A model generated the notes under the pieces. It searched no databases and had not been told where the DNA came from. It saw only the letters and a list, made by a program, of their open reading frames with translations. Below, piece after piece: positions 52,828-63,155 of a DNA stretch of 64,000 nt. Origin of the DNA: Leisingera aquaemixtae (GTDB taxonomy: Bacteria; Pseudomonadota; Alphaproteobacteria; Rhodobacterales; Rhodobacteraceae); contig NZ_CYSR01000031.1 in the NCBI RefSeq assembly GCF_001458395.1, positions 62,001-126,000 of the forward strand, given 5' to 3'. A program made the translations under genes and the position numbers. Positions within the stretch are counted from its first letter, which is position 1; each line of letters opens with the position of its first letter.

Positions 52828-53790
52828 TTATTCCTCTTTTAACGGTCTTTTAAGTAAAAGAGCCGCCGCCTCGGAAATGGTCAAGCGCTGATCGAGCAAA
52901 TTGGTTACCGTCTGCGTGATCGGCATCTCCAGCTGCATCTTCCGGGCGTGTTCCGCCACCGCATGCGCAGTTGCGGCGCCTTCGACCGTGATAGAGGAAT
53001 CAAAGGCCTCGCCGCGCCCGATCGACAGGCCCAGCCGGTAGTTGCGGGACAGGTCTGATGTACAGGTCAGCGTCAGATCGCCAAACCCGGACAGCCCTGC
53101 CATCGTTTCGGCCTTGGCGCCGCAGGCCAGTGCCATGCGCTGCATCTCGGCATAACCCCGGGTCATCAGCGCGGCGCGGGCGCTGTCGCCCAGCCCGGCA
53201 CCAATCACCGCACCGCAGGCAATCGCCATAACATTTTTCAACGCCCCGCCCAGCTCTGCGCCGATGGTATCGGTGGTGCGGTAGAGGCGCAGGTTGGCAG
53301 TGGACAGCTGCTGCTGCAGCGCTTTGCCCAGGTCCGCGCCGCCGCAGGCCAGCGTTAGCGCGGTTGGCAGGCCGCGCGCGATATCCGCCGCAAAGCTCGG
53401 CCCGGTCAGCAGCGCCGCCGGGGATTCTGGCAGAACTTCCTGAATAACCGAGACCGGACCAAGCCCGGTGTGCAGCTCAATACCCTTGCAGCAGGCGACC
53501 AGGGTTTTCCCTGACAGATGCGCCTTGTGCTGTCGCAGGACGCTGCGCAGCTTTTGCATGGGCATCGCCAGCAGAAGAACCTCAGAGCTGCAGGCCTGCG
53601 CAATATCAGCAGTGGCGGTGAGGGTTTCCGGCAGGTCAGCACCGGGCAGCCGGACCTCATTCCGGCGGCTGTCCTGCATGGCTTTGGCGTGGTCTGTATC
53701 GCGCGCCCACAGCGTCACCGGCCCGTTGCCGGCCAGTGAAATCGCGAGCGCAGTGCCAAAGGCGCCGGACCCCAGAACAGAAACGCTCAT
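52828..53790 (-). CDS. gpsA: glycerol-3-phosphate dehydrogenase [NAD(P)+]
   Basis: GpsA makes sn-glycerol 3-phosphate from dihydroxyacetone phosphate for phospholipid synthesis. The 320-residue protein has the NAD-binding [14 protein letters not shown] loop at the N-terminus, the LVACCKGIE segment, the [11 protein letters not shown] motif, the catalytic lysine region [12 protein letters not shown], and GYAEM. The open frame extends far upstream inside tsaD, but ATG at 53790 overlaps the tsaD stop and gives the family N-terminus. Confidence 0.96.
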   Translation of the reverse strand: MSVSVLGSGAFGTALAISLAGNGPVTLWARDTDHAKAMQDSRRNEVRLPGADLPETLTATADIAQACSSEVLLLAMPMQKLRSVLRQHKAHLSGKTLVACCKGIELHTGLGPVSVIQEVLPESPAALLTGPSFAADIARGLPTALTLACGGADLGKALQQQLSTANLRLYRTTDTIGAELGGALKNVMAIACGAVIGAGLGDSARAALMTRGYAEMQRMALACGAKAETMAGLSGFGDLTLTCTSDLSRNYRLGLSIGRGEAFDSSITVEGAATAHAVAEHARKMQLEMPITQTVTNLLDQRLTISEAAALLLKRPLKEE

Positions 53791-54884
53791 GCCTTGGCTC
53801 CTTTGCGGCCCGACCCGATCAGCGCCGGGCTGCTCTGGTCCAGCGGCCAGCGGGGGCGGGCGGTCAGGTCCAGACCATCGCGCGCACCGGATTTGAAACG
53901 CTCCAGCCCGGCATAGGCGATCATAGCAGCATTGTCGGTGCACAGGCGCAGCGGCGGCGCGGTGAAGGCGGCGCCAGCCTCGTCGCAAACAGTCTCTAAC
54001 GCGGCGCGAATGGCGGTATTTGCTGCAACACCGCCTGCAACGGCGACGGTCGGCGTCCCGGGCTGTTCTTCCAGATACAGGCGGAGGGCGCGGCGGGTTT
54101 TCTCTGCCAGCGTATCCACAACGGCAGCCTGAAATCCGGCACACAGATCGGCCCTGTCCTGGCGGGTCAGACCGCCTTTTTCCGCCACGATCTGATCGCG
54201 CATCCGCATCAGGGCGGTTTTCAGACCGGAGAACGACAGGTTGCAATCCGGCCGGTCCAGCAAAGGCCGCGGGAAGCGGAACCGCTTGGGATCACCGGTT
54301 TCGGCTTCGGCCTGCACCGACGGCCCGCCTGGCTGCGGCAGGCCCAGCAGGCGGGCGGTCTTGTCAAAGGCCTCGCCGGGGGCGTCGTCGATGGTGCCGC
54401 CCAGGCGGGTGAAATCCTCCGGCCCGCGCACCAGCAGGTACTGGCAATGCCCGCCGGAGACCAGCAGCATCAGATAAGGATAGGCAATCCCGTCGGTCAG
54501 CCGCGGAGTCAGCGCGTGGCCCGCCAGATGGTTGACCCCAATCAGCGGCAGGCCCGTCGCGGCGGCGATCCCCTTGGCGCACATCACGCCCGACATCACC
54601 CCGCCGATCAGCCCCGGGCCGGCGGTTACGGCGACAGCATCAATGTCCTTCAAACTTAATCCGGCCTCCGCCAGTGCATCGCGCACGCAGATGTCCAGCT
54701 TCTCGGCATGGGCGCGCGCGGCGATCTCCGGCACCACGCCGCCAAAGGCGCAGTGCAGCTCTGTCTGGCCGAATACGACTGAAGACAGAACCTCGGGCTG
54801 CGCGCCCCCGGCCTGCCGCACCACTGCGGCGGCAGTGTCGTCACAGCTGCTTTCCAGCCCCAGAATGGTCAGGGTCTTTGTCAT
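53787..54884 (-). CDS. tsaD: tRNA N6-threonylcarbamoyladenosine transferase TsaD
   Basis: TsaD is the catalytic subunit that transfers threonylcarbamoyl to A37 of tRNA. The 365-residue ASKHA-fold protein has the [13 protein letters not shown] opening, the metal-binding HLAGHAL motif near residue 112 with both histidines, VSGGHCQYL, and a C-terminal CTDNAAMIA motif. ATG at 54884 is preferred over a start 13 codons upstream. It is divergent from hemD across 74 bp, and the orientation is typical of Rhodobacteraceae. Confidence 0.96.
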   Translation of the reverse strand: MTKTLTILGLESSCDDTAAAVVRQAGGAQPEVLSSVVFGQTELHCAFGGVVPEIAARAHAEKLDICVRDALAEAGLSLKDIDAVAVTAGPGLIGGVMSGVMCAKGIAAATGLPLIGVNHLAGHALTPRLTDGIAYPYLMLLVSGGHCQYLLVRGPEDFTRLGGTIDDAPGEAFDKTARLLGLPQPGGPSVQAEAETGDPKRFRFPRPLLDRPDCNLSFSGLKTALMRMRDQIVAEKGGLTRQDRADLCAGFQAAVVDTLAEKTRRALRLYLEEQPGTPTVAVAGGVAANTAIRAALETVCDEAGAAFTAPPLRLCTDNAAMIAYAGLERFKSGARDGLDLTARPRWPLDQSSPALIGSGRKGAKA

Positions 54885-54958
54885 GGTCTTACCGTTGCAT
54901 CGAATTGCCGCCGGGGCTACCACCTATGAGGCCTGCAAACAATCCCGGGAGCCCCGCG

Positions 54959-55684
54959 ATGGTGCCTTTGCTGATGACACGCCCGCTGGCAGCGGCAGAG
55001 CGGTTTGTGGCCGGCCTGCCCGAAGCGGCGCGTGCCGGACTGAAAGTCGTCTATGCGCCGCTGATGGAGATCCAGGCAGCGCAGGCGCCGGTCCGGCTGG
55101 AGGGTGTGAAGGGCGTGATCTTCACCTCCGCCAACGGGGTGGAGGCCGCTTCACGTGAAACTGCCGCGCGCTTGCCCGCCTACTGCGTGGGCGAACGCAC
55201 CGCCCAGGCCGCAGCGGAGTCGGGCTGGACGGCATCCTGCCTGGGCCATTGCGCCGGGGAACTGGTTGCGGCGCTGCTCAGCCGGCGCCCTGAGGCACCG
55301 CTGCTGCATCTGCGCGGCGCCCATGCCCGGGGCGGTATCTCTGGGAGGCTCACAGACGGGGGGATCCCCTGCCGCGAGCAAATCCTGTATGATCAGGTGC
55401 TTCTGCCGCTGACCAGCGAGGCCAGGGCGTTGCTTGCTGCGCAAACGGATGTAATCGTGCCGCTGTTCTCTCCTAGAACGGCGCATCATTTTGCTGACCT
55501 GTGCGGGGAAGCGGCGCATTTGCATCTGATTGCTCTGAGCCCTGCGGTCGCAGAACCGCTGAAAGGCTTGAATTGCAAGACGTTGCGGGTCAGTAAGTCG
55601 CCGGATGCTGCGGCTGTGGCAGCTGCTGTCCTTGATGCCGCAGCGCAACTGTCGCAGCTTGAGGGGGAGCGGCGCGCAGAGTAG
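54959..55684 (+). CDS. hemD: uroporphyrinogen-III synthase
   Basis: HemD closes hydroxymethylbilane into uroporphyrinogen III in tetrapyrrole synthesis. The 241-residue protein is weakly conserved, as usual for the family, but the opening LMTRPLAAAERF, the IFTSANGVEA motif near residue 60, the CVGERTAQAA segment and the FSPRTAHHF motif near residue 172 are recognisable. ATG at 54959 has GGGAG upstream. It leads the hemD-mic60-hemY set. Confidence 0.88.
   Translation: MVPLLMTRPLAAAERFVAGLPEAARAGLKVVYAPLMEIQAAQAPVRLEGVKGVIFTSANGVEAASRETAARLPAYCVGERTAQAAAESGWTASCLGHCAGELVAALLSRRPEAPLLHLRGAHARGGISGRLTDGGIPCREQILYDQVLLPLTSEARALLAAQTDVIVPLFSPRTAHHFADLCGEAAHLHLIALSPAVAEPLKGLNCKTLRVSKSPDAAAVAAAVLDAAAQLSQLEGERRAE
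55147..55162. promoter_or_regulatory. degenerate parS-like site in hemD
   Basis: This 16-bp stretch has the full TTCACGTGAA core and matches 13 of 16 parS positions. It is 31 kb from the origin. Whether ParB binds such a weak site is unknown; a chance match within coding sequence is quite possible. Confidence 0.25.
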
Positions 55685-55736
55685 TGTCCAGCGTGTTCGC
55701 AGGAATGAATTTTTAGGAATCGAGGGGGAGGCCGGC

Positions 55737-57035
<1,299 letters not shown>

Positions 57036-57045
57036 GGAAGCCGCC

Positions 57046-58542
57046 ATGCTCTGGTCGTTGTTGAAGATCCTCGTATTTGTCGCGATTGTCGCGCTTCTGG
57101 CATTTGGCGCGGGCCTTTTGATGGAAACCGCCGGCGGGGTGCAGATCACCGTTGCCGGCACCGAATACACCCTCAGCGCTCTGCAATCGGTCATCGCGCT
57201 GGGCGTGCTTGTTGTTGCGCTTTGGCTGTTTCTCAAGCTGCTGTCGCTGCTGGTGGCCACGCTGCGGTTCCTGAACGGGGATGAGACCGCCCTGTCGCGC
57301 TATTGGGACAAGGGGCGCGAGCGCAAGGGCTACCGGGCGCTGTCGGAAGGTCTGATGGCGCTGGCTTCCGGTGAGGGGCGGCTGGCCCTGGCCAAGGCGG
57401 CGCGGGCGGAGAAATACCTTCAGAACCCTGAGCTGACGGATCTGCTGGTGGCGCAGGCCGCGGAGATGAGCGGCGACACCCACAAGGCGGCGGATGCGTA
57501 CAAACGCCTGCTGTCGAACCAGCAGACCCGGTTTGTCGGCGTGCGCGGGATCATGAAGCAGAAGCTGTCCCAAGGCGACACCGACACTGCCCGCCAGCTG
57601 GCCGAGAAGGCGCTGGCGCTGCGACCCAAGCATGAGGAAGTGCAGGACACTCTCCTGCGTCTCCAGGCGCAGGCCGAGGATTGGGCCGGTGCCCGCAAGA
57701 CGCTGTCGACCAAGCTCAAGACCGGCACTCTGCCGCGTGATGTCTACAAGCGGCGCGATGCGGTTCTGGCGCTGTCGGCCTCCAAGGGTGTCATTGACGA
57801 AAACGCCACGATCGAGCAGCGCGAGCAAGCGATCGAAGCCAACCGGCTGTCGCCCGATCTGGTGCCTGCCGCGGCGATGGCGGCCCGTGCCTATCTCGCC
57901 AAGGGTAAGAAGCGCCCGGCGGTGCGGCTGCTGAAAAAGACTTGGCAAAGCCAGCCGCATCCCGACTTGGCCCATGCCTTTGCCGAGGTCGAGCCGGACG
58001 AAAGCGCCGCCGAGCGCGTCGCGCGCTTTGACCAGCTGGCCCGGCTCAACCCGCAGGATGATGAAACACGCCTGGTGATGGCGGAGCTGAATATCGTGGC
58101 CGAGGACTTCCCCGAGGCCCGCCGCTGGCTGAGCGACCTGACGGAACGCGCACCGGACGCCCGGGCGCTGACGCTGATGGCGGCGATTGAGCGCGGCGAA
58201 GGCGCGGATGATAAGGTCGTGCAGGGCTGGCTGGCCAGGGCGCTGACCGCTCCGCGGGGGCCGCAATGGGTTTGCAGCAACTGCAACCACATCCATGCCG
58301 AATGGGAGCCGGTTTGCGAGCATTGCACCAGCTTTGATACCCTGTCCTGGAAGCGTCCGGAAACGCCAGAAGTGGCAAGCCACGCAGCGGCCTACATGCT
58401 TCCGCTGATCACTGGCGTGCTGGGCAGCAAGCAGGCTGACACGGCGGATGATGCGGAAGAAGCAGACTTCGCGGAACCCGTCCCGGACGCTGATGGGGAC
58501 GTGGAACCGGAGCAGCAGGACGCGGTAAAAGAACCGAACTGA
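57046..58542 (+). CDS. HemY-type TPR membrane protein with C-terminal zinc ribbon
   Basis: A 498-residue protein with two N-terminal membrane segments (about residues 6-26 and 45-68), a HemY_N domain, tetratricopeptide-like helices up to about 390, and a C-terminal CSNC...CEHC zinc-ribbon near 409-428 (WVCSNCNHIHAEWEPVCEHC). This resembles LapB-like metal-binding ends. HemY is named from heme gene linkage; its activity is not established. The ATG is ten bases after the Mic60 stop. Confidence 0.87.
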   Translation: MLWSLLKILVFVAIVALLAFGAGLLMETAGGVQITVAGTEYTLSALQSVIALGVLVVALWLFLKLLSLLVATLRFLNGDETALSRYWDKGRERKGYRALSEGLMALASGEGRLALAKAARAEKYLQNPELTDLLVAQAAEMSGDTHKAADAYKRLLSNQQTRFVGVRGIMKQKLSQGDTDTARQLAEKALALRPKHEEVQDTLLRLQAQAEDWAGARKTLSTKLKTGTLPRDVYKRRDAVLALSASKGVIDENATIEQREQAIEANRLSPDLVPAAAMAARAYLAKGKKRPAVRLLKKTWQSQPHPDLAHAFAEVEPDESAAERVARFDQLARLNPQDDETRLVMAELNIVAEDFPEARRWLSDLTERAPDARALTLMAAIERGEGADDKVVQGWLARALTAPRGPQWVCSNCNHIHAEWEPVCEHCTSFDTLSWKRPETPEVASHAAAYMLPLITGVLGSKQADTADDAEEADFAEPVPDADGDVEPEQQDAVKEPN

Positions 58543-58561
58543 TACTTCAGGAAAGAACTGC

Positions 58562-58598
58562 GAACGGCGGGGGGGCTTCCCTGCCGTTCTGCCGTTTT
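58562..58598 (+). terminator. probable terminator after hemY
   Basis: GAACGGC (58562-58568) pairs with GCCGTTC (58583-58589), extended by G-rich/CCC pairing across the loop, and TTTT follows within ten bases. The tRNA gene lies 90 bases further on the other strand. Confidence 0.5.
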
Positions 58599-58689
58599 CT
58601 GGCGCAGGCCATAGAGCGTCGCGCACAGCATTACCGGGCCGGAAAGGCCGCAGTGCCGTTCTGTAGACTGTTTAGATAGTGCAGGGGAA

Positions 58690-58776
58690 TGGTGCCCAGG
58701 AGAGGACTCGAACCTCCACGTCCATACGGACACTAGCACCTGAAGCTAGCGCGTCTACCAATTCCGCCACCTGGGC
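58690..58776 (-). tRNA. tRNA-Leu (anticodon CAG)
   Basis: Minus-strand GCCCAGG...CCTGGGC forms the acceptor stem with A as discriminator and an encoded CCA. The body has TGGCGGAATTGG (D arm), the anticodon stem-loop with TTCAGGT and CAG at 58742-58740, a long variable arm as in class II tRNAs, and GTTCGAGTC in the T arm. The long variable arm and A73 fit tRNA-Leu. It reads CUG codons. Confidence 0.97.
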
Positions 58777-58874
58777 AGGTGTCGTGAAACCGGCGTATAA
58801 GCTGGTTCGCAAGGGGCGTCAAATGGAAAACGGCGGGGTGGCCGGTTATCCGCGCGGGGCCTGATTGAAGCCGC

Positions 58875-59285
58875 CTAGCGCTGCACCGAGAAATTCATTT
58901 TCCCGGCTACAAATGTCAGAAACCTGGTCCAGGCCAGCTCTGCTTCGGTACTCCAGTCCGGACCAAGCGTTTCCGACAGGGCGCCGGTGAAACTGGTGAT
59001 GAAGCCCCTGAAATGCGCATCCCGCACCTCCCGCTTGCGGTGCTTCTCCCCCTGCTGCCTGAGGATCTCATCCAGCCGTGCGGAATCGTCCAGCGCCTCG
59101 GCCACATGGGTCAGGATGGCCAGCAGCTTTTCCTCCTGCCGGGTCATGTCGCGGGAAAACAGGGGGCGGACTTCGGGGCAGGCGGCAAAGAACTTGGCGT
59201 AAAAGGCGGCGGCGAAAGCGTCAAGATCCATCCGCTCGCTCTCGAAGCTTTTGCGGACCAGGGACTTATCCTGTGCGCTGACCAT
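58875..59285 (-). CDS. single-domain globin
   Basis: A 136-residue globin-fold protein. The AFYAKFFAACPEVRPLF segment is helix B/C with the conserved Phe, and the proximal histidine is His82 in GEKHRKREV; position E7 (near residue 50) appears to be Gln. There is no reductase domain, so it resembles single-domain bacterial hemoglobins and not flavohemoglobins. Oxygen or nitric oxide binding is inferred from the fold. It lies next to the tRNA-Leu gene and is transcribed towards it. Confidence 0.85.
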   Translation of the reverse strand: MVSAQDKSLVRKSFESERMDLDAFAAAFYAKFFAACPEVRPLFSRDMTRQEEKLLAILTHVAEALDDSARLDEILRQQGEKHRKREVRDAHFRGFITSFTGALSETLGPDWSTEAELAWTRFLTFVAGKMNFSVQR

Positions 59286-59459
59286 TGGAACCTACCTCCT
59301 CAGCAACCGCCGAAACGCGTGTTTCGGGTACATCAATTTCCCTTAACAGGGCGAGGCTGAAGGCCGGGTTAACCAAACTGGCCAATTTCACGGAAGTTGT
59401 TAACGCTGCTTGCGGATTCAGCGCCCATTGTGGCGGCAATCCCAAGTTTTGCGCCTTGT

Positions 59460-59489
59460 TTGACGCCCGTTGCGGCGCTAAGGCATAAG
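59460..59489 (+). promoter_or_regulatory. candidate promoter of the NDUFA9-like gene
   Basis: TTGACG (59460-59465) and CATAAG (59484-59489) are separated by 18 bases and sit 26 bases upstream of the start codon. The -35 box is strong and the -10 box weak. The rest of the 229-bp gap to the globin gene shows no gene. Confidence 0.4.
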
Positions 59490-59514
59490 GGCAGCTAAGT
59501 TCAGGAGCCAAAAG

Positions 59515-60504
59515 ATGTCCAAACTGGTCACGATCTATGGCGGATCCGGTTTCGTGGGCCGCTATATTGCGCGGCGCATGGCCAAGGAAGGCTGGCGTGT
59601 ACGTGTGGCAGTGCGCCGTCCCAATGAAGCCATGCATGTGAAGCCCTACGGTGTTCCGGGCCAGGTGGAGCCGGTGTTCTGCAATGTCCGCGACGACATG
59701 TCCGTGGCCGCGGTCATGCGGGGTGCGGATGCAGTGGTGAATTGCGTGGGCGTGCTGAACGAGCTGGGCAAGAACACATTTGGCGCCGTTCATGCCGAAG
59801 GCGCGGGCCGCATTGCCCGCATCGCGGCGCAGGAGGGCGTTGCCAGCCTGGTGCAAATCTCGGCAATCGGTGCTGATGCGGACGCGAACAGCGCATATTC
59901 CCGCACCAAGGCTGCAGGCGAAGCGGCAGTGCTGGAGCATTTCCCGGGTGCTGTTATCTTGCGTCCTTCGGTGATCTTCGGGGCCGAGGACGAGTTCTTT
60001 AACCGCTTTGCCGGCATGACCCGCCTGTCGCCGGTTCTGCCGATTGCCAGCGGGGACACCCGGTTTCAGCCGGTCTACGTCGATGATGTGGCCAAGGCTG
60101 CTGTCATGGGGGCCACGGGCGCGTCAGAGGGCGGTATTTATGAGCTGGGCGGCCCCGAGGTGAAAAGCTTCCGCGAGTTGATGGAGCAGATGCTGGCGGT
60201 GATCCACCGCCGCCGCCTGATCCTGTCGCTGCCGCGGTTTGCTGCCTGGCTGGTGGCCTTTGGTTTCGACATGCTGCAGGCCGCAAGCTTCCAGCTGATC
60301 TCAAACAAGGTGCTGACCCGCGATCAGCTGCGGAGCTTGAAATCGGACAACGTTGTGTCCGAGGGCGCCAAGGGATTCAGCGATCTGGGCATCAGCCCGG
60401 TCAGCCTTGAAGCGGTTCTGCCGGACTACCTGTGGAAATTCCGCCCCTCCGGCCAATATGACGAGATGACCAACTCGGCCCGCAACCTGCGCAACGGCGC
60501 CTGA
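59515..60504 (+). CDS. NAD-dependent epimerase/dehydratase-like protein, NDUFA9-like
   Basis: A 329-residue atypical short-chain dehydrogenase of the NDUFA9 type, the accessory subunit of mitochondrial complex I; bacterial relatives are soluble or membrane-associated. The Rossmann motif YGGSGFVGRYIARR is at the N-terminus, with VRRPNEAM following, a GADAVVNCVG segment, and an S-A-Y-S-R-T-K-A stretch where the SDR catalytic Tyr-x3-Lys lies. The C-terminus (DNVVSEGAKGF) continues past the core fold. The ATG follows AGGAG. A role in complex I stability is inferred. Confidence 0.82.
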   Translation: MSKLVTIYGGSGFVGRYIARRMAKEGWRVRVAVRRPNEAMHVKPYGVPGQVEPVFCNVRDDMSVAAVMRGADAVVNCVGVLNELGKNTFGAVHAEGAGRIARIAAQEGVASLVQISAIGADADANSAYSRTKAAGEAAVLEHFPGAVILRPSVIFGAEDEFFNRFAGMTRLSPVLPIASGDTRFQPVYVDDVAKAAVMGATGASEGGIYELGGPEVKSFRELMEQMLAVIHRRRLILSLPRFAAWLVAFGFDMLQAASFQLISNKVLTRDQLRSLKSDNVVSEGAKGFSDLGISPVSLEAVLPDYLWKFRPSGQYDEMTNSARNLRNGA

Positions 60505-60528
60505 TCGGCCAATCGCCACAAGAACTTG

Positions 60529-60557
60529 AAAGCGCGGGGATTTTCCCGCGCTTTTTT
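60529..60557 (+). terminator. terminator of the NDUFA9-like gene
   Basis: AAAGCGCGGG-GATTTT-CCCGCGCTTT is a perfect 10-bp stem followed by TTT. It sits between convergent genes and may also help stop uppP transcription. Confidence 0.85.
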
Positions 60558-60566
60558 GTTTCCGGC

Positions 60567-61373
60567 TCAGCTGCTGTAGGCGATGGCGAGCAGGATGCTC
60601 CCCAGGATCACCCGATAGATGACATAAGGCGTGAAACTGACAGAACGCAGCAGCCGCATCATCAGGCTGAGCGCGGCCAGCGCCGACAGCATGGCAAGGG
60701 CTGCTGCAATCGCTGCGTCGCGCATCAGGGCGGTATCGGCCTCCAGCGCCACCTCGGTTCCCAGGAGCACCCCGGAGGCGATGATCGTGGGGATCGACAT
60801 CAGCATGGCGATGCGGGCGCCGTCTTCGCGGGTATAGCCCAGCTGGCGCGCGCCGGTGATGGTGATGCCGGAGCGCGAGGTGCCGGGGATCAGCGCCAGC
60901 ATCTGCCATAGCCCCATGATCAGGGCATCACGCAGGCCCCAGTCGCCGGCCTGTTTCACCTCGGCGCCCTTCTGGTCGGCCCAGTACAAGACCAGCCCGA
61001 AGCCCAGCATGGTCCAGCCGATCACCGTGATCGACCGCAGCGCATCGCTGAGGCCGGTGAAATGCAGCACCGCACCGAACAGAACCGTCGGGATGGTGGC
61101 GATGATCAGCCCCATGGCGAGGCGTGATCCCGGCGTGTCCGTGCGGCCGGTCAGGGCGCGGGGCAAGCCCGCAAGGCCCTCGCGCACGTCGCTCCAGAAA
61201 TAGATCATCACGGCGGCCAGGGTGCCGATATGAACCGCGACGTCGATCACCTGGCCCTGGTCGTCCAGCCCGGTCAGCCCGGGCAGCAGAATCAGGTGGC
61301 CAGAGGAGGAAATGGGCAGGAATTCGGTAATGCCCTGGATCAGTGCAACCAGGATCAATTGGAAAAGCGGCAT
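60567..61373 (-). CDS. uppP: undecaprenyl-diphosphatase
   Basis: UppP (BacA) dephosphorylates undecaprenyl diphosphate to recycle the lipid carrier for peptidoglycan. The 268-residue membrane protein has about eight hydrophobic spans, the catalytic GITEFLPISSSGHL motif near residue 14-27, and the PGTSRSG motif near residue 167. High expression is known to confer bacitracin tolerance. It diverges from gltD across 241 bp. Confidence 0.96.
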   Translation of the reverse strand: MPLFQLILVALIQGITEFLPISSSGHLILLPGLTGLDDQGQVIDVAVHIGTLAAVMIYFWSDVREGLAGLPRALTGRTDTPGSRLAMGLIIATIPTVLFGAVLHFTGLSDALRSITVIGWTMLGFGLVLYWADQKGAEVKQAGDWGLRDALIMGLWQMLALIPGTSRSGITITGARQLGYTREDGARIAMLMSIPTIIASGVLLGTEVALEADTALMRDAAIAAALAMLSALAALSLMMRLLRSVSFTPYVIYRVILGSILLAIAYSS

Positions 61374-61462
61374 CCTGAAATCATCCTTTGCTGGCCGCGA
61401 ATGGGCCGAAATCAGTCGTGACTCTGTATAAATCCCGCCTCCGGATTGGGAAGCGCATATTA

Positions 61463-61479
61463 AGGTCCGTTGCGGACCT
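61463..61479. promoter_or_regulatory. AGGTCCG-TTG-CGGACCT hairpin in the uppP/gltD intergenic region
   Basis: A perfect 7-bp stem with a 3-base loop in the 241-bp gap, about 135-152 bases upstream of gltD. No T-run follows. It may be an operator or part of the gltD leader. A possible -35 box TTGACA (61548-61553) lies downstream but its -10 partner is unclear. Confidence 0.35.
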
Positions 61480-61614
61480 AAAATTTCTGTACATTTCCGT
61501 TGAACACGGTATCAGAAGTAAAGCGCTGGCAAAATAGGTCAGCACAGTTGACATAAAGCGTGCCAGTACCTGAAAAGGTGCTTCCGCAGCCAGACAAACG
61601 ATGGAGTCCAGCCC

Positions 61615-63054
61615 GTGGCCAAGCAACCGATGCTGAAATTTGTGCAAATCGAACGCGACATGCCTCAAAAGCGTGACGCGAGTGTACGCAAGGAAGACTT
61701 CAATGAGATTTACGCGGAGTACGCTGCTGCCAAGGCCGAAGAACAGGCCAGCCGTTGCAGCCAGTGCGGCGTGCCGTATTGCCAAAGCCACTGCCCGCTG
61801 CACAACAACATTCCCGACTGGCTGCGCCTGACCGCAACCGGCCGTCTGGAAGAGGCCTATGAGGTCAGCCAGTCCACCAACACCTTCCCGGAGATCTGCG
61901 GCCGCATCTGCCCGCAGGACCGCCTGTGCGAAGGCAACTGCGTGATCGAGCAGTCGGGCCACGGCACCGTGACCATCGGCTCGGTCGAGAAATACATCAC
62001 CGACACCGCCTGGGAAAACGGCTGGGTCAAACCCGCCGCGCCGCTGGCCGAGCGCAGCGAGAGCGTTGGCATCATCGGCGCCGGCCCCGGCGGCCTGGCG
62101 GCGGCGGATATGCTGCGCCAGGCTGGTATCCAGGTTACCGTCTATGATCGCTATGACCGGGCCGGCGGGCTGCTGATGTACGGCATCCCCAGCTTCAAGC
62201 TGGAAAAGGACGTGGTCGAGCGCCGCAACAAGCTACTGGCCGACGGCGGCGTGACCTTCAAGCTGAACTGCAACGTGGGCGAGGACATCTCGTTTGACGA
62301 AATCCGCAGCCAGCATGACGCAGTAATCATTGCCACTGGCGTCTATAAATCGCGCGATCTGGCGATGCCGGGCAGCGGCTCGGAAGGGATCGTCAAGGCG
62401 ATCGACTTCCTGTGTGCGTCGAACAAGAAAAGCTTTGGCGACGATGTTGAGGAGTTCGACAACGGCAGCCTGAACGCACAAGGCAAAAAGGTTGTCGTGA
62501 TTGGCGGCGGCGATACCGCGATGGACTGCGTGCGGACCTCGATCCGCCAGGGTGCGACCAGCGTCAAATGTCTCTACCGCCGCGACCGCGCCAATATGCC
62601 GGGCTCGCAGCGCGAGACCCAGAACGCCGAGGAGGAAGGCGTGGTCTTTGAATGGCTGTCGGCGCCCAAGGGCTTCACCGATGACGGCGGCAAGGTTGCC
62701 GGCGTGATGGTGCAGAAGATGCGCCTGGGTCAGCCGGATGCTTCGGGCCGTCAGGCGCCGGAAGTGATCGAAGGCGCGGACTACGTGGAAGAGGCCGATC
62801 TGGTGATCAAGGCTCTGGGCTTTGAGCCGGAAGAGCTGCCTGCCCTGTGGAACCAGCCGGAACTGCCGGTGACCCGCTGGGGCACCATCAAGGCGGCGTT
62901 CCAGACCGGCGCCACCGAGTTGGACGGCGTCTATGCGGTGGGTGACATCGTGCGCGGCGCGTCGCTGGTGGTCTGGGCGATCAAGGACGGCCGCGACTGT
63001 GCCGAAGCGATCATCGGGAAGTTCAACAGCAAGGCCGCGGTGGCCGCGGAATAA
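61615..63054 (+). CDS. gltD: glutamate synthase small subunit
   Basis: GltD carries FAD and iron-sulfur clusters and passes electrons from NADPH to GltB, making glutamate from glutamine and 2-oxoglutarate. The 479-residue protein has the N-terminal Cys motifs at 48, 51, 56, 60 and 95, 99, 105, 109, the FAD-binding GAGPGGLAAA loop near residue 145, and the NADPH-binding GGGDTAMDCVR near residue 297. GTG at 61615 follows GGAG. The large subunit is not upstream and may lie beyond the right edge. Confidence 0.95.
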   Translation: MAKQPMLKFVQIERDMPQKRDASVRKEDFNEIYAEYAAAKAEEQASRCSQCGVPYCQSHCPLHNNIPDWLRLTATGRLEEAYEVSQSTNTFPEICGRICPQDRLCEGNCVIEQSGHGTVTIGSVEKYITDTAWENGWVKPAAPLAERSESVGIIGAGPGGLAAADMLRQAGIQVTVYDRYDRAGGLLMYGIPSFKLEKDVVERRNKLLADGGVTFKLNCNVGEDISFDEIRSQHDAVIIATGVYKSRDLAMPGSGSEGIVKAIDFLCASNKKSFGDDVEEFDNGSLNAQGKKVVVIGGGDTAMDCVRTSIRQGATSVKCLYRRDRANMPGSQRETQNAEEEGVVFEWLSAPKGFTDDGGKVAGVMVQKMRLGQPDASGRQAPEVIEGADYVEEADLVIKALGFEPEELPALWNQPELPVTRWGTIKAAFQTGATELDGVYAVGDIVRGASLVVWAIKDGRDCAEAIIGKFNSKAAVAAE

Positions 63055-63155
63055 CCCGGCACCCACCGTACACCGCCTGTGCACCCCCTGTGCACCGGCG
63101 GGCAGCTAAACAGCAGCGCCAAGGTCAGCCTTGCTGACCCAGCCAGCAAAGGACA

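Noticed and set aside
59285-59488. 67-codon frame between the globin and NDUFA9-like genes
   Set aside because: No SD, no recognisable domain and it covers the likely promoter of the next gene.
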